From: an uncultured bacterium
GTDB lineage: Bacteria; Verrucomicrobiota; Kiritimatiellia; RFP12; UBA1067
Direction of reading: 5' to 3'
DNA length: 57,333 nt
Assembly: GCA_903935195.1 (NCBI GenBank)
Contig: CAIZQW010000092.1
Span: 1-57,333, forward strand
Every line of letters begins with the position of its first letter. Position 1 is the stretch's first letter. Made by a program: the position numbers and the translations under genes. The notes beneath the pieces are model-generated. The model saw only the letters and a program-made list of their open reading frames with translations. It was not told the DNA's origin and made no database searches. This document shows positions 16,394-25,409 of the stretch, in pieces.

Positions 16394-18308
16394 AACGAAT
16401 TTTTTCCCGGGCAATCAATTCTTCAACACAGCCGCCGAGCGCATCCAGCTCACAAGCATCAGCGACCTCCAAAAGATTTTCCAAAGCAGGCAAAATATAC
16501 TGAGCAAAGTGCTTTTGCCCAACATGAGCAAGACGTCCATACGCCCCTAGCGCCTGGACAAGACGTTGAACAGCGCCTTCCCTGAGTAACGCGACTGCAT
16601 CGCGGTTCTCAGGAAAAGCCTTGAGGTAATACGCCGCCATCTTCTTTCGCAGCGCCTGGCTCACCTTCAAATACGGATCATACAGCAACGAGGCCAAGTC
16701 ATATGCCCCCGCGCCAAGACGCATCCCTTGAAAATCAATCAGTACCGGCTTCTCCTTCTTGAAGAGCACGTTACTCGATTGAAAATCACGGTGCAACAAA
16801 ACTTGTTTGGCCTTCAGCAATTTCTGCGAAATCTGTTTTAGCTCGCTGGCAACATCCGCAGGAAGCGCCTCATAACCATAACGGTTCTTGAGCAGATGTT
16901 CCTCAAAGAGGCGCTGCTCCCAGGCATAAAGCGCTTCGTCAAAGGCTGGCTCTAAAGCAATCTTTCGCTCGGCAACCAAGCGGGTACCTTCGCGATGAAG
17001 CCGGACCAGCGCCTCGACGGTTGACTGATACCACTGCTCATCCTTGGTCTGGCGCTTCTGATTCATACGCTGTTGCAACGAGTCGTCGCCACAATCTTCA
17101 AGGAGGAGAAGTTGCGTCTCAGGCAAATCCAAACGAATAGCAGGAACTGGCACGCCAGCTTCGGCCAAGAGCGCAGCATGTCCGCTATAGCGCGCATTTT
17201 CAGCGCGCGTCAAGGCATACCGGATTGCAATCACAGAGTCCGTCCCATTCCACAAGCGCCAGAAAGAGCGGTCTGAACCTCGTGCACCCAGAAATTGGGC
17301 CGTAACCTTTTCAGGTGCCCATCCCATTGCTTGAAGCGCTGAGAGCAACGGCGCGTCACAGACGCGAGCAGCGCTGACCCCGATGCAGTTGACCTGCTTG
17401 CCACCCAAGAGTCCTCCTGCAAGAACACACCCCTTAAGTGAGGCGCCTTTCACAACAGTCGTTCCTTCCAGAACGATACTGTCTGTCCCTTTCACGGAAG
17501 CAGGGACTGAGGCCTTGGAGGAGACCGCGAAGAAGGTATTGGCTTTTAAAGGCAGACGATCCGTCTTGGCATCATAGAGTTCACCGCCGCACTTCTTCGA
17601 CCGTGCGAGCTTCTTGACCTCTGCATGGATGTGGCGGTAGGCATCTACCGTGCCTGCATCATCCCAGTAACTTCCTGTCACCGTTGCGCCGTGAACAAAA
17701 AGATTATGCTCCATCGCCTGCTGATAGGCTTGGACGATTGACGAGAAGTCACTCGCCGGAAGAAAATCAAAGATTTTCGGGGAGAGAAGTTGCAAGCCAC
17801 AGAAGGTAAAGGTGTGTTCGACTCCGGGAGTCGGACTCTTCCAACAGGTGATACGACCAGCGTAATCCATCTCGACCGTGCGGGGACCCTTCTTGGGTTC
17901 AAGCCAGGCAGCGGCAAAGGAACCACTTGCCGCGAAAGCCTTGAGAAGCGGTTCGGGCTTCAGCGCGGCTGCAATATCCGCATTCATCATCCAGAACGGT
18001 TCTTGTCCGAAGAAGGCGCGGAGCGGACGCAACGCACCACCTGTACCTAAGATCTCTGGTTCAAAGGAGAGGGTAATCGTTGCCGTGCCCCGCCGTTCCT
18101 TCACCCACGCTTCAATAGTCTCGGGCATCCAATGCGCATTGACAACAATCTCTTGCACTCCCCACGATTCCAGCAACCGCAAGACATGCTCCAGCAAGGG
18201 CAGGTTCCAGAGGGGCATCAGGGGCTTGGGAAAGACGTGGGTCAGGGGACGCAAACGCGTTCCCAGTCCCGCGGCCAGTACCAGTGCCTTTCTGGGCATC
18301 TTCATCAT
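16383..18308 (-). CDS. fused sugar-1-phosphate nucleotidylyltransferase and APH-fold sugar kinase (MurU-AmgK-like)
   Basis: This 641-residue protein has two enzymes in one chain. Residues 1-240 are a nucleotidyltransferase with the signature LAAGLGTRLRPLT, FPKP and an NADIA metal site. Residues 240-330 look like a short left-handed beta-helix linker. Residues 335-600 are an aminoglycoside-phosphotransferase-like kinase with HRDFQSSNVL (His506, Asp508) and VLIDFQGM. In Pseudomonas, AmgK and MurU are separate enzymes that recycle N-acetylmuramate to UDP-MurNAc. A fused kinase plus uridylyltransferase would do both steps. The sugar specificity here is inferred. The start overlaps the folB stop by 4 bp. 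Confidence 0.75.
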   Translation of the reverse strand: MMKMPRKALVLAAGLGTRLRPLTHVFPKPLMPLWNLPLLEHVLRLLESWGVQEIVVNAHWMPETIEAWVKERRGTATITLSFEPEILGTGGALRPLRAFFGQEPFWMMNADIAAALKPEPLLKAFAASGSFAAAWLEPKKGPRTVEMDYAGRITCWKSPTPGVEHTFTFCGLQLLSPKIFDFLPASDFSSIVQAYQQAMEHNLFVHGATVTGSYWDDAGTVDAYRHIHAEVKKLARSKKCGGELYDAKTDRLPLKANTFFAVSSKASVPASVKGTDSIVLEGTTVVKGASLKGCVLAGGLLGGKQVNCIGVSAARVCDAPLLSALQAMGWAPEKVTAQFLGARGSDRSFWRLWNGTDSVIAIRYALTRAENARYSGHAALLAEAGVPVPAIRLDLPETQLLLLEDCGDDSLQQRMNQKRQTKDEQWYQSTVEALVRLHREGTRLVAERKIALEPAFDEALYAWEQRLFEEHLLKNRYGYEALPADVASELKQISQKLLKAKQVLLHRDFQSSNVLFKKEKPVLIDFQGMRLGAGAYDLASLLYDPYLKVSQALRKKMAAYYLKAFPENRDAVALLREGAVQRLVQALGAYGRLAHVGQKHFAQYILPALENLLEVADACELDALGGCVEELIAREKIRYEK

Positions 18309-18676
18309 GCTACTCCCTTCTTGCGTGCCACCGTCACCGCGGCGGCTCTCAACCCAGGAATGGCCCCTGCCTTCTCAACGCGGACCGTGACCGCGTCTAC
18401 GCGCGTGTGGAGCAGGCAGACGTGAGCGGCACAGGCCGCTGCAGACTCGATCATCCTGAATTGCTTGGCTCTCAGGGCCTCGCGAATCGTTTCAGACAAC
18501 TCGACATAGTCAACCGTATCCTGCAACGCATCGCTGGCCAGCACAGGCGAGAGGTCCAACGAGAGGGCGACATTCAACACGAGCACCTGCTCGCGCTGAC
18601 GTTCTTCTGGAAGGTCGCCAATGATGCACGTGACCTCCAGTCCACACAGCTCTAATTGTCCATTACCTGCCATCAT
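18305..18676 (-). CDS. folB: dihydroneopterin aldolase-like
   Basis: This roughly 123-residue FolB-family protein has IIGDLPEERQREQVLVLNVAL near the N-terminus and the lysine-containing VRVEKAGAIPGL near the C-terminus, matching the family's catalytic lysine region. It would cleave 7,8-dihydroneopterin in folate synthesis. No other folate gene is nearby. The start (MMAGNG) lies 13 bp past the upstream stop with an AGAGG ribosome site. The next ATG, 3 bp later, is equally possible. Confidence 0.8.
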   Translation of the reverse strand: MMAGNGQLELCGLEVTCIIGDLPEERQREQVLVLNVALSLDLSPVLASDALQDTVDYVELSETIREALRAKQFRMIESAAACAAHVCLLHTRVDAVTVRVEKAGAIPGLRAAAVTVARKKGVA

Positions 18677-18689
18677 CGAAAAAACCTCT

Positions 18690-19508
18690 TTAGAAGTGCC
18701 TCTTTGCAAAGGGTGACTGCCGTTGCTGTTTCATCTTCGGCTGCTCCAAATGGAGCGCATACCACTCCTCGCCAAGACCTGTATTCGAAAATTGGCTGGC
18801 GCGATTGTTCGCCAGATGCTCACGGTTGCGTTTGACAACATCATTCTCCATCTTCTCACAGGCCTCAATCAAAATCTTGTTTGCTTTATCAAGGTCATTA
18901 CGCTGCAGATAAATCCAGGCCATCAACGAGTACAGGACGACACCCTGCCCGTAGCGAAGTTTAGACACCTGCTTCCTGAAGAACTTTTCAATCTCAGCGA
19001 TGTCGGCTTCCAGCATATAAAGACGGGCAATCTTGACGCTGATCATTGTAGGCTCCATGTAGATGGCCTGCGGCATCAGTTCGTCAACCTTCTTAAAGTT
19101 CTTCACTGACCAATAGAGCTGAATACGCAAGGTGGCGATCTGCTTCTCCATCAGCGGCACCCAGCGATTGAAGCGCTCCAAGCTCTTGGAAGCTTCCAAG
19201 GTCTGTTCGACAATCCGCTTCTGATCGCGTTCCATCTCGAGTTGTGCATCCTTCATGCTCCCAGGCGGACGCGTCTGCCACATCTTAACCTTCTGTTGCA
19301 TCCGCTTCTGTCCTTCGACCATGATATGCTGAACCGCTTCCATCGCCCCCTTCACCCTACGTTGAAGGAGATATCCGACAAGCCCTTGTCCAGCTGCAAA
19401 GGCTAAGACGCCCAGGAGAATCGCCCAGCCCCAATGCAAGGCATTCGTACCGATCAGAAGTCCCATCACCAGAATGCCCAAAACCCCATTCGCGAGTAAC
19501 ACAAACAT
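18690..19508 (-). CDS. membrane-anchored helical protein of unknown function
   Basis: This 272-residue protein has two N-terminal membrane helices (about residues 2-21 and 26-48). A long charged helical stretch (residues 55-125, coiled-coil-like) and a TPR-like helical region follow (YWSVKNFKKVDELMPQAIYMEP, MAWIYLQRNDLDKANKILIEAC). TPR-type domains usually mediate protein contacts. It is the first gene of the overlapping folB-GT-C operon. No family name can be given. Confidence 0.65.
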   Translation of the reverse strand: MFVLLANGVLGILVMGLLIGTNALHWGWAILLGVLAFAAGQGLVGYLLQRRVKGAMEAVQHIMVEGQKRMQQKVKMWQTRPPGSMKDAQLEMERDQKRIVEQTLEASKSLERFNRWVPLMEKQIATLRIQLYWSVKNFKKVDELMPQAIYMEPTMISVKIARLYMLEADIAEIEKFFRKQVSKLRYGQGVVLYSLMAWIYLQRNDLDKANKILIEACEKMENDVVKRNREHLANNRASQFSNTGLGEEWYALHLEQPKMKQQRQSPFAKRHF

Positions 19509-19535
19509 TTTCCAATTCCCCTTCTATTTCCTCAC

Positions 19536-19564
19536 TTGCTATCCTAATCCGAAAAAGGTATTAT
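19536..19564 (+). promoter_or_regulatory. sigma-70-type promoter for the sorE-like gene
   Basis: TTGCTA (19536-19541), a 17-bp spacer and TATTAT (19559-19564) lie in the divergent gap, leaving a leader of about 40 nt before the ATG at 19610. Confidence 0.55.
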
Positions 19565-19609
19565 TTTCCTAAATTGTGCGAACAAAGACAAGCATGGAAA
19601 GTGACTAAC

Positions 19610-20905
19610 ATGAAATCAATTCAATCTTTGGCTTTACGGCTTTACGGCGAAAACGACCTTCGACTCGAACGCTTTGACCTCCCAGAAATTTCTGATGACG
19701 AAATTTTGGCAGATATTGTGACCAATAGCATCTGTATGTCTGACTACAAAGCCACCATTCAAGGGGCTAACCACAAGCGCGTTCCCAAGGATATTGCAGA
19801 AAAACCCATCATCCTAGGCCATGAATTTTGCGGTAAGCTCTTAAAGGTTGGCAAAAACTGGCAACATAAGTTCAAAGTGGGCCAAAAGTACGGTGTCCAG
19901 CCCCAATTGAACATCCCTGGCCGTGAACATGACGCTCCAGGCTACTCGTTCCGTTGGATCGGTGGCAATGCCACACGAATCGTCATTCCCAAAGAGGTTA
20001 TGGAGCTCGACTGCCTCTTGACCTACGACGGAGACGCCTACTACAAGTCCTCCATTGCAGAGCCTGTCTCCTGTATTGTTGGCGCTTATCGCTGTAGTTA
20101 CCACTTTAAGGCCGGCGACTATGTCCACCAGATGGGCATCAAGAAAGGTGGGACCATGGTCATCCTCGCAGGTGCAGGCCCCATGGGACTGAGTGCCATC
20201 GATCTGGCCATCCATGGCCCTGAACACCGGCCGGGACGCATGGTCATCACCGATATTGACCAAGCCCGCCTGGATCGTGCTGCGCAAATTTTCCCTGTCG
20301 AACATGCGAAGACGTGTGGCGTCGAGCTGATTTATCTCAACACTGGAGGTGTTCCAGACCCCGTCAGGCTGATCAAGTCGGTCAACGATGGCAAGGGATA
20401 CAATGATGTCATGGTCTTCGCCCCGGTTCCCGCCCTCATTGAGCAGGGCTCGGCGCTGCTGGACTTCCTCGGCTGTTTGAACTTCTTCGCCGGACCTGCA
20501 CACTCTGATTTCAAAGCCTCGATCAACTTTTACGATGTCCACTACATGGGACATCACATTGTGGGCTCCTCAGGAGGCAACACGCAGGATCTTCAGGACT
20601 CGATGAACTACGCCGCGCAAGGCTTGATTACGCCCTCCGTGATGATTACACACGTCGGGGGAATTGATTCCGTGGCGGAGACCACCAAGACATTGACCAA
20701 GGTTCCCGGCGGCAAGCGCCTGGTTTACACGCATGTCTCGATGCCCATGACCGCGATTGCCGACTTTGCAAAACTCGGAGAGCAGGCCCCCACCTTCAAG
20801 GCGCTGGCGGAAATCTGCGCACGGAATAAGGGACTCTGGTGCACAGAAGCAGAAATGTATGTGCTCACCCACGCTCCACGTCTCGAGGAAGACTCAAAAA
20901 TCTAA
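19610..20905 (+). CDS. sorE: L-sorbose-1-phosphate reductase-like zinc dehydrogenase
   Basis: This 431-residue MDR protein keeps the unusual SorE landmarks: ALRLYGENDLRLERFDLP at the start, PIILGHEFCGKLL, the long insertion with PGYSFRWIGGNATR, AEPVSCIVGAYR, and CLNFFAGP followed by NFYDVHYMGHHIVGSSGGN. From memory these match Klebsiella SorE closely. The family reduces L-sorbose-1-phosphate to glucitol-6-phosphate. No sorbose PTS is in the window, so the physiological substrate may differ. The start at 19610 is the first codon of the conserved region. Confidence 0.8.
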   Translation: MKSIQSLALRLYGENDLRLERFDLPEISDDEILADIVTNSICMSDYKATIQGANHKRVPKDIAEKPIILGHEFCGKLLKVGKNWQHKFKVGQKYGVQPQLNIPGREHDAPGYSFRWIGGNATRIVIPKEVMELDCLLTYDGDAYYKSSIAEPVSCIVGAYRCSYHFKAGDYVHQMGIKKGGTMVILAGAGPMGLSAIDLAIHGPEHRPGRMVITDIDQARLDRAAQIFPVEHAKTCGVELIYLNTGGVPDPVRLIKSVNDGKGYNDVMVFAPVPALIEQGSALLDFLGCLNFFAGPAHSDFKASINFYDVHYMGHHIVGSSGGNTQDLQDSMNYAAQGLITPSVMITHVGGIDSVAETTKTLTKVPGGKRLVYTHVSMPMTAIADFAKLGEQAPTFKALAEICARNKGLWCTEAEMYVLTHAPRLEEDSKI

Positions 20906-21331
20906 ATGCTCCCCGACCTACAATCAAGCCTACTCTGTGATGATATTCGCCAGGAGCGAAATGGGAAGTTTATGCTCATCGGGATCTTCGATGGATTGGC
21001 ACATCCAGCCAATCAGCCGATCTGTCCGCGTATTTGCCTCATGAATCGCTGGTGTATGGGGGAGGGTGAATTTACCCAACGTTCGCGCATCATGGCACCT
21101 GACGGCATATCTGTTATTGCAGAAGGTCAGTCCGTACCGATTAAGCTCTCGAATGACCAGCAAGTGGCGACCGCTGTTGAGGTCTTTATCAATCTAGCAT
21201 TTCATCAGGAGGGAGTTCACTGGGTTGAAATCCACTTGAACCAGGAGCTTCGTATGCGGTACCCCCTTCATGTAAGGAAGTTGCCGCCCCAGCCTTTCCA
21301 TGTCCAGCCCCCGGCCGCGCCGACGGCATAA
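20906..21331 (+). CDS. small conserved protein, DUF6941-like
   Basis: This 141-residue protein begins LQSSLLCDDIRQERNGKFMLIGIFDGL, a pattern I associate with the DUF6941 family; the function is unknown. It predicts as a beta-rich cytoplasmic domain with a proline-rich tail (LPPQPFHVQPPAAPTA). Its ATG follows the sorE-like stop immediately (TAAATG). Its last 143 bp run antisense to the 3' end of dnaG, so either the tail or the dnaG extension may be dispensable. Confidence 0.6.
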   Translation: MLPDLQSSLLCDDIRQERNGKFMLIGIFDGLAHPANQPICPRICLMNRWCMGEGEFTQRSRIMAPDGISVIAEGQSVPIKLSNDQQVATAVEVFINLAFHQEGVHWVEIHLNQELRMRYPLHVRKLPPQPFHVQPPAAPTA

Positions 21332-23303
21332 GCGGGGTTTGGGTCGTGTCGAGTGACATGAACTCGCGTGCCCGTTCCCAAGGTTCGGTCCGAAGTCGCA
21401 CAATACGACAGGAGAGGAGTAACCGAGTGGTGTCACTCTCTTTTGCCTGAGCATCAAGGTTGTCACGTGCCCGCAGACACTGATCAATCCACACCTTGCG
21501 CAAGAGATCCTTGGCTGCATCTAAAGAGGTTGCCTCGCGGGCGCTCAACATCTTCTGCTTATTCGCGATAATCCCGCTTAAGAGCTCTCGCCATTGAGGA
21601 TCCATCATCATGCCCAGTTCTGCCACCTTGTCTTTTCCAGAATGAAACTGCTCAAGGATCGCACTCACAACCGTACGGGTAAAGAGATGGCGCAAAATGT
21701 CGAGCGGTAAATACTGACTCATGAGGAGCAAGGACTCTCGGTCATGCTCATGCTCGACCAGAAATTCGCAGAGCTCATACTCTGTCTTTGACGGTGGCTC
21801 TGGCGGGGGTGGCACTTCCCACTCGCCCACATCAACCACATAGTCGTCCGCAGGATGAAAATCGCCCTCGCCCTCTGGGGGCCGCTCACCCTCGGCGATT
21901 CCGCCCTCGGACTGTGCGGGTTGTTCGATTTTCTCTTGCTTATCTTCGGCTCTGAAGCGCGCAGCATATTCAGCCTTCTGTTTCGCCTGTTCACGGAAGC
22001 GATCCAAATCCTCTTCAAAGGCACTCATCGGAACATGCAAGAGCTTTGCAGCCTCTTCAGCCAAATGCGCCCGCTGGACAGCGCTAGTACACTCTGAAAG
22101 CATGGCAATCACGCCGTGGGAAATGCGATTCACCGCATCAATACTGTTCGGATTGGACTCCTCCCCGCGCAACGCATCAACTTGAAACGCCGTGATGGAG
22201 ACGGATTGATCTAAAATTTCTCGAAACGCAGTTGCCCCCTGATTTCGCAAAAAGGAATCAGGATCCTCCCCCTTGGGCAACGCTGCAACGCGGACCGGAA
22301 GCTCAGAGGCAATAAAGAGCGCCCCTGTGCGGATCGCAGCCTTCTTGCCTGCCGCGTCACCATCAAAGACCAGCACCACGCTATCGGCGTGCTTCTTTAA
22401 AAGGGCCACATGCTCAGCCGTAAAGGCCGTGCCTTGCGAGGCGACCGCGGTCTCAAAGCCACAGGCATGACAGCGGATCACATCAATCTGGCCTTCGCAG
22501 ATAATCGCCTCTCGCCTGGGATGCTTGACAATCTTCGTTGCGGCCTTATCAAGGGCATACAGAATATGGCTCTTCTTGAAAATGTCCGTCTCTGGACTGT
22601 TCACATACTTGGCAGGGTGCGACTTGGGATCAAGAATACGTCCGCTAAAGGCCACTACACGACCCTGACGGTCGCAGATCGGAAACATGAGTCGTCCACC
22701 AAAACGGTGAAAATAGTCATTCGGTTGCCGATCCGTGTCTTTGGGCGGGACCAGTACACCCGCCTCGACGAGTTGCTGCGGGGTAAAATCATGCTTCTTT
22801 GCCCATTGCAACAGGGCATCCCGTGGCACAGCAGGCGCATAGCCGATACAAAAACTCTTGATGACCTCCTCTGGCAAGGAGCGCGAGGCGAGATATTTCC
22901 GAGCCTCTTCGGCCTGCTTGGACTCCACCAGACACCGCTGATAAAAGGCGGCCAACTCCGCGTGAATCGCATAGAGCACACTACGCGACTGCGCATGGGG
23001 GTCCACTTCCTGCTTCAGCACCACGCCGGCCTTGTCCGCAAGCATTCGGACTGCGTCCATGAACTGCAGGCCCTCCATCTTCATGAGAAACGTAAAGATG
23101 TCCCCTGCCTCGCCGCACCCGAAACATTTATAGAACTGCTTATTCGGATTGACGTTAAACGAAGGCGTTTTCTCGTTATGGAAGGGACAGCAGCCCTTAT
23201 ACGTTCCGCCGGCACGCTTCAACGGCACCCGGGAGCCAATCAGGTCGACAATGTCCACCCGCGCCCGAATCTCATCAAGAACCGTATCGTTATATCTTGC
23301 CAT
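21189..23303 (-). CDS. dnaG: DNA primase
   Basis: This roughly 704-residue DnaG has an N-terminal CHC2 zinc finger (CPFHNEKTPSFNVNPNKQFYKCFGCG split as C-x2-H and C-x2-C), the TOPRIM core CEGQIDVIRCHACGF with DGDAAGKKA, and a long acidic linker before a helicase-binding-like C-terminus. It makes RNA primers at the replication fork. The ATG at 23303 (MARYNDTV) is the likely start; a GTG 12 bp upstream is possible. The last roughly 46 residues (Gly/Ala/Ser/Pro-rich) are encoded opposite the neighbouring plus-strand gene. Confidence 0.94.
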   Translation of the reverse strand: MARYNDTVLDEIRARVDIVDLIGSRVPLKRAGGTYKGCCPFHNEKTPSFNVNPNKQFYKCFGCGEAGDIFTFLMKMEGLQFMDAVRMLADKAGVVLKQEVDPHAQSRSVLYAIHAELAAFYQRCLVESKQAEEARKYLASRSLPEEVIKSFCIGYAPAVPRDALLQWAKKHDFTPQQLVEAGVLVPPKDTDRQPNDYFHRFGGRLMFPICDRQGRVVAFSGRILDPKSHPAKYVNSPETDIFKKSHILYALDKAATKIVKHPRREAIICEGQIDVIRCHACGFETAVASQGTAFTAEHVALLKKHADSVVLVFDGDAAGKKAAIRTGALFIASELPVRVAALPKGEDPDSFLRNQGATAFREILDQSVSITAFQVDALRGEESNPNSIDAVNRISHGVIAMLSECTSAVQRAHLAEEAAKLLHVPMSAFEEDLDRFREQAKQKAEYAARFRAEDKQEKIEQPAQSEGGIAEGERPPEGEGDFHPADDYVVDVGEWEVPPPPEPPSKTEYELCEFLVEHEHDRESLLLMSQYLPLDILRHLFTRTVVSAILEQFHSGKDKVAELGMMMDPQWRELLSGIIANKQKMLSAREATSLDAAKDLLRKVWIDQCLRARDNLDAQAKESDTTRLLLSCRIVRLRTEPWERAREFMSLDTTQTPLMPSARPGAGHGKAGAATSLHEGGTAYEAPGSSGFQPSELPPDEMLD

Positions 23304-23357
23304 AAAGGGGGTCACATTAAAGCATAATCCGGGGCTGATTGCAATCGCAGGGGTGCT

Positions 23358-24308
23358 TCATTGAATCACCCAAGCAGCAGGCAGCAAGCAGGAGGGAGGA
23401 GGTGCCTTAAAGCTAAGACGCTCCCCTGTAAGCGGATGCGTAAATTGAAGCGTCTCCGCATGCAGGGCTTGGCGCGTCAGACGAAGTCTTTTTTTGTCTT
23501 CATCGCTCAAGGCATCCTCGATGAACTTGACAAAAAAGGTGTCATCCACGCCGTATAGTTTATCACCGACCACTGGAAAACCGAGCGAGCAGAGTGTCGC
23601 GCGGATCTGATGCAGACAGCCTGTCCGGGGATACGCGCGGACTACGCTGACGTCCTGACAGTGCTCAACACAGACAAAACGTGTTTCGCAGGGTTCGGAT
23701 ACCCCCTCTTTCGGCTGTTCGCGCACAAAGCAACGCTTTTTCCGGACAACTGATTTTTCGTCATGCGTCAACCAACCGGAGGCCTCCAGCCCGGAGGGAA
23801 AAGCCCCTTCCACAATTACTAGGTAACCCTTTTCAACCGCGTGTGTCGCAAACTGATGAGAGAGATGGCGCGTAGCCTCGAGTGTCTTCCCGACCACCAC
23901 AATTCCAGAGGTCTCTCGGTCAAGCCGATTGACTAAGCGTGGCTGATCAAGGTGCTCATGCTCCTGCAGCAAGGACCAGAGCGTATGCTTAAAATAACGC
24001 CCGGCGGGATGGCAGGGCAAATTACCTGGCTTATCCACAACCATGAGTGCCTCATCACTGTACAGCACGCGGTACTGCTTGTCCACGGATGGTTCGGGCC
24101 GCTGGCCAAACGCATAACGCAGGACGTCTCCAACACACAGCAGGTGTTGCGGGTCCTCAGTCTGAACATCATTCACAAAGAGGGCGCCTTCTGCGATTAA
24201 ATGCTGCCACGCTTCACGGGTATGATACGTGAAGCGAACCGCCAGCAAGTCTAACAGCGTCTTGCCTGCAGCCTGCTCGTCAATCGTTATGGTGACCTTG
24301 CGTTGCAT
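23358..24308 (-). CDS. RluA-family pseudouridine synthase
   Basis: This roughly 316-residue protein has an S4-like N-terminal segment (LIAEGALFVNDVQTEDP), the RluA motif RLVNRLDRETSGIVVV with the catalytic aspartate, and the later LHQIRATLCSLGFPVVGDKLYG. It isomerises uridines in rRNA or tRNA; the target site cannot be told. The start at 24308 (MQRKVTIT) is preferred because the longer frame to 24389 would translate the adjacent REP pair. No clear ribosome site precedes it. Confidence 0.85.
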   Translation of the reverse strand: MQRKVTITIDEQAAGKTLLDLLAVRFTYHTREAWQHLIAEGALFVNDVQTEDPQHLLCVGDVLRYAFGQRPEPSVDKQYRVLYSDEALMVVDKPGNLPCHPAGRYFKHTLWSLLQEHEHLDQPRLVNRLDRETSGIVVVGKTLEATRHLSHQFATHAVEKGYLVIVEGAFPSGLEASGWLTHDEKSVVRKKRCFVREQPKEGVSEPCETRFVCVEHCQDVSVVRAYPRTGCLHQIRATLCSLGFPVVGDKLYGVDDTFFVKFIEDALSDEDKKRLRLTRQALHAETLQFTHPLTGERLSFKAPPPSCLLPAAWVIQ

Positions 24309-24317
24309 CGTTTTAAT

Positions 24318-24390
24318 GGCACCGATGACGGTGCCCGTTGTAACAGGGACTTTACGCATTTTAGTTACCACACATGGCGTCATCGCCATG
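24318..24390. repeat. REP pair in inverted orientation (BIME-like)
   Basis: Two 27-nt REP units face each other. On the plus strand, GTTACC at 24364 is followed by a perfect stem CATGGCG-TCAT-CGCCATG (24373-24390). On the minus strand, GTTAC (24344-24340) precedes the stem GGCACCG-TCAT-CGGTGCC (24335-24318). Head, stem length and TCAT loop are identical while the stem bases differ, i.e. compensatory change. Confidence 0.85.
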
Positions 24391-25311
24391 CCTGCAAATA
24401 TGGGCGACCATGTCGTTCATCTCTAGGCATCGCTCACGTGAAAGCTTGGGTTGCGTAGTTGTGTACGGATAAGGTGAAAGAATCAACACCCTACCTTGCG
24501 CGCAGAGATCAAAATACCGCGACCCTGGTTTATACAAAGGCGGGAAACCCGCCTGTTTCAAAACGATGACGCGCCCCTTTGGCGAGCGCACAATGTCCTC
24601 TACAATAGCCTGCTCACCAGGCGAAATAAAGGGCGACACACACACCGCCCCATTCTGGGATGCTTCGTCTATCTCTGCCCTTAAATCAGACAAAGCCTCA
24701 TCTGTAATACTTCTCGAAACCTGTATAGCTCTTAGGTGTGGGGCCTCTAACAGAAAGGGGTTTCCAAACCCTACCCACGAGAACGGTGGTTTTACCTTTG
24801 GCAAATAAGTATCATTTAGATGCTCCAGCCGGACAAACAGATCGGGATGGGCCTTTTTGATGCAATACCGCCGAGGGTTATCCCGGATATAGCACTTACA
24901 CGCCTGCAACGTGTTTTGGTTAAGAGAAATCACCTGATGATACCCAGGCTCCCAGACCTGAAACTCAGGATTCTCTTTCACTTTGCGGAGCTCCGATGTC
25001 ACACCACTTTTAAACCCACGAATATAGGCCCCTAACGCTTGCTCTAAAGGCTCCTTTACAAAAAGAATGCCGTGCAGATGGTCTGGCATCACGACCAGCA
25101 TTGAGGTCTCAATGCGCGGCTCTCGCTCCGAGATCTGGCACCAATGACGACAGACGACCAACCCTTCTGGTGAGAGCTCAGTCTGATTGTCCATGCAACG
25201 GCCAAACAATGGACGGCGCGGCGCTGTCGAAAGGGTGACCATATAGAACCCTGTTCGCTTATAATCGTGCCAGTATAGACGCTTCCCTTGCATTGCCAAC
25301 CAATATGCCAT
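24361..25311 (-). CDS. REP-associated tyrosine transposase (RAYT) with C-terminal extension
   Basis: This 316-residue Y1/HUH-family protein has YWHDYKRTGFYMVTLST at the N-terminus, the HUH pair in MPDHLHGIL (His78, His80), the YIRGFKSGVTSELRK helix and the CYIRDNPRRY segment, whose Tyr141 is the likely nucleophile. RAYTs are single-copy domesticated relatives of IS200 transposases that act on flanking REP hairpins. Residues 165-316 are an extra domain (ISPGEQAIVEDIVRSPKGRV, then RVLILSPYPY), possibly Rossmann-like. The final nine residues are encoded inside a REP. A GGGGGAG ribosome site supports the start at 25311. Confidence 0.85.
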   Translation of the reverse strand: MAYWLAMQGKRLYWHDYKRTGFYMVTLSTAPRRPLFGRCMDNQTELSPEGLVVCRHWCQISEREPRIETSMLVVMPDHLHGILFVKEPLEQALGAYIRGFKSGVTSELRKVKENPEFQVWEPGYHQVISLNQNTLQACKCYIRDNPRRYCIKKAHPDLFVRLEHLNDTYLPKVKPPFSWVGFGNPFLLEAPHLRAIQVSRSITDEALSDLRAEIDEASQNGAVCVSPFISPGEQAIVEDIVRSPKGRVIVLKQAGFPPLYKPGSRYFDLCAQGRVLILSPYPYTTTQPKLSRERCLEMNDMVAHICRHGDDAMCGN

Positions 25312-25355
25312 ACTCCCCCTGCCCCTGCAAGACTCCTTTGTGCTCTCTGCTATTC

Positions 25356-25384
25356 GTTACCACACATGGACTCCTCGCAACAAG
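25356..25384 (+). repeat. REP unit, decayed
   Basis: GTTACCACACATGG (25356-25369) keeps the head and the left stem start, but the right half (TCGCAACA) no longer pairs. It is a direct copy of the intact unit at 25410 and lies upstream of the transposase gene. Confidence 0.7.
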
Positions 25385-25409
25385 GGACAGACATGCTATT
25401 TTAATATTC

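Noticed and set aside
22410-23327. 305-codon plus-strand open frame opposite dnaG
   Set aside because: It lies wholly antisense to the zinc-finger and TOPRIM regions of primase; its product has no domain-like features.
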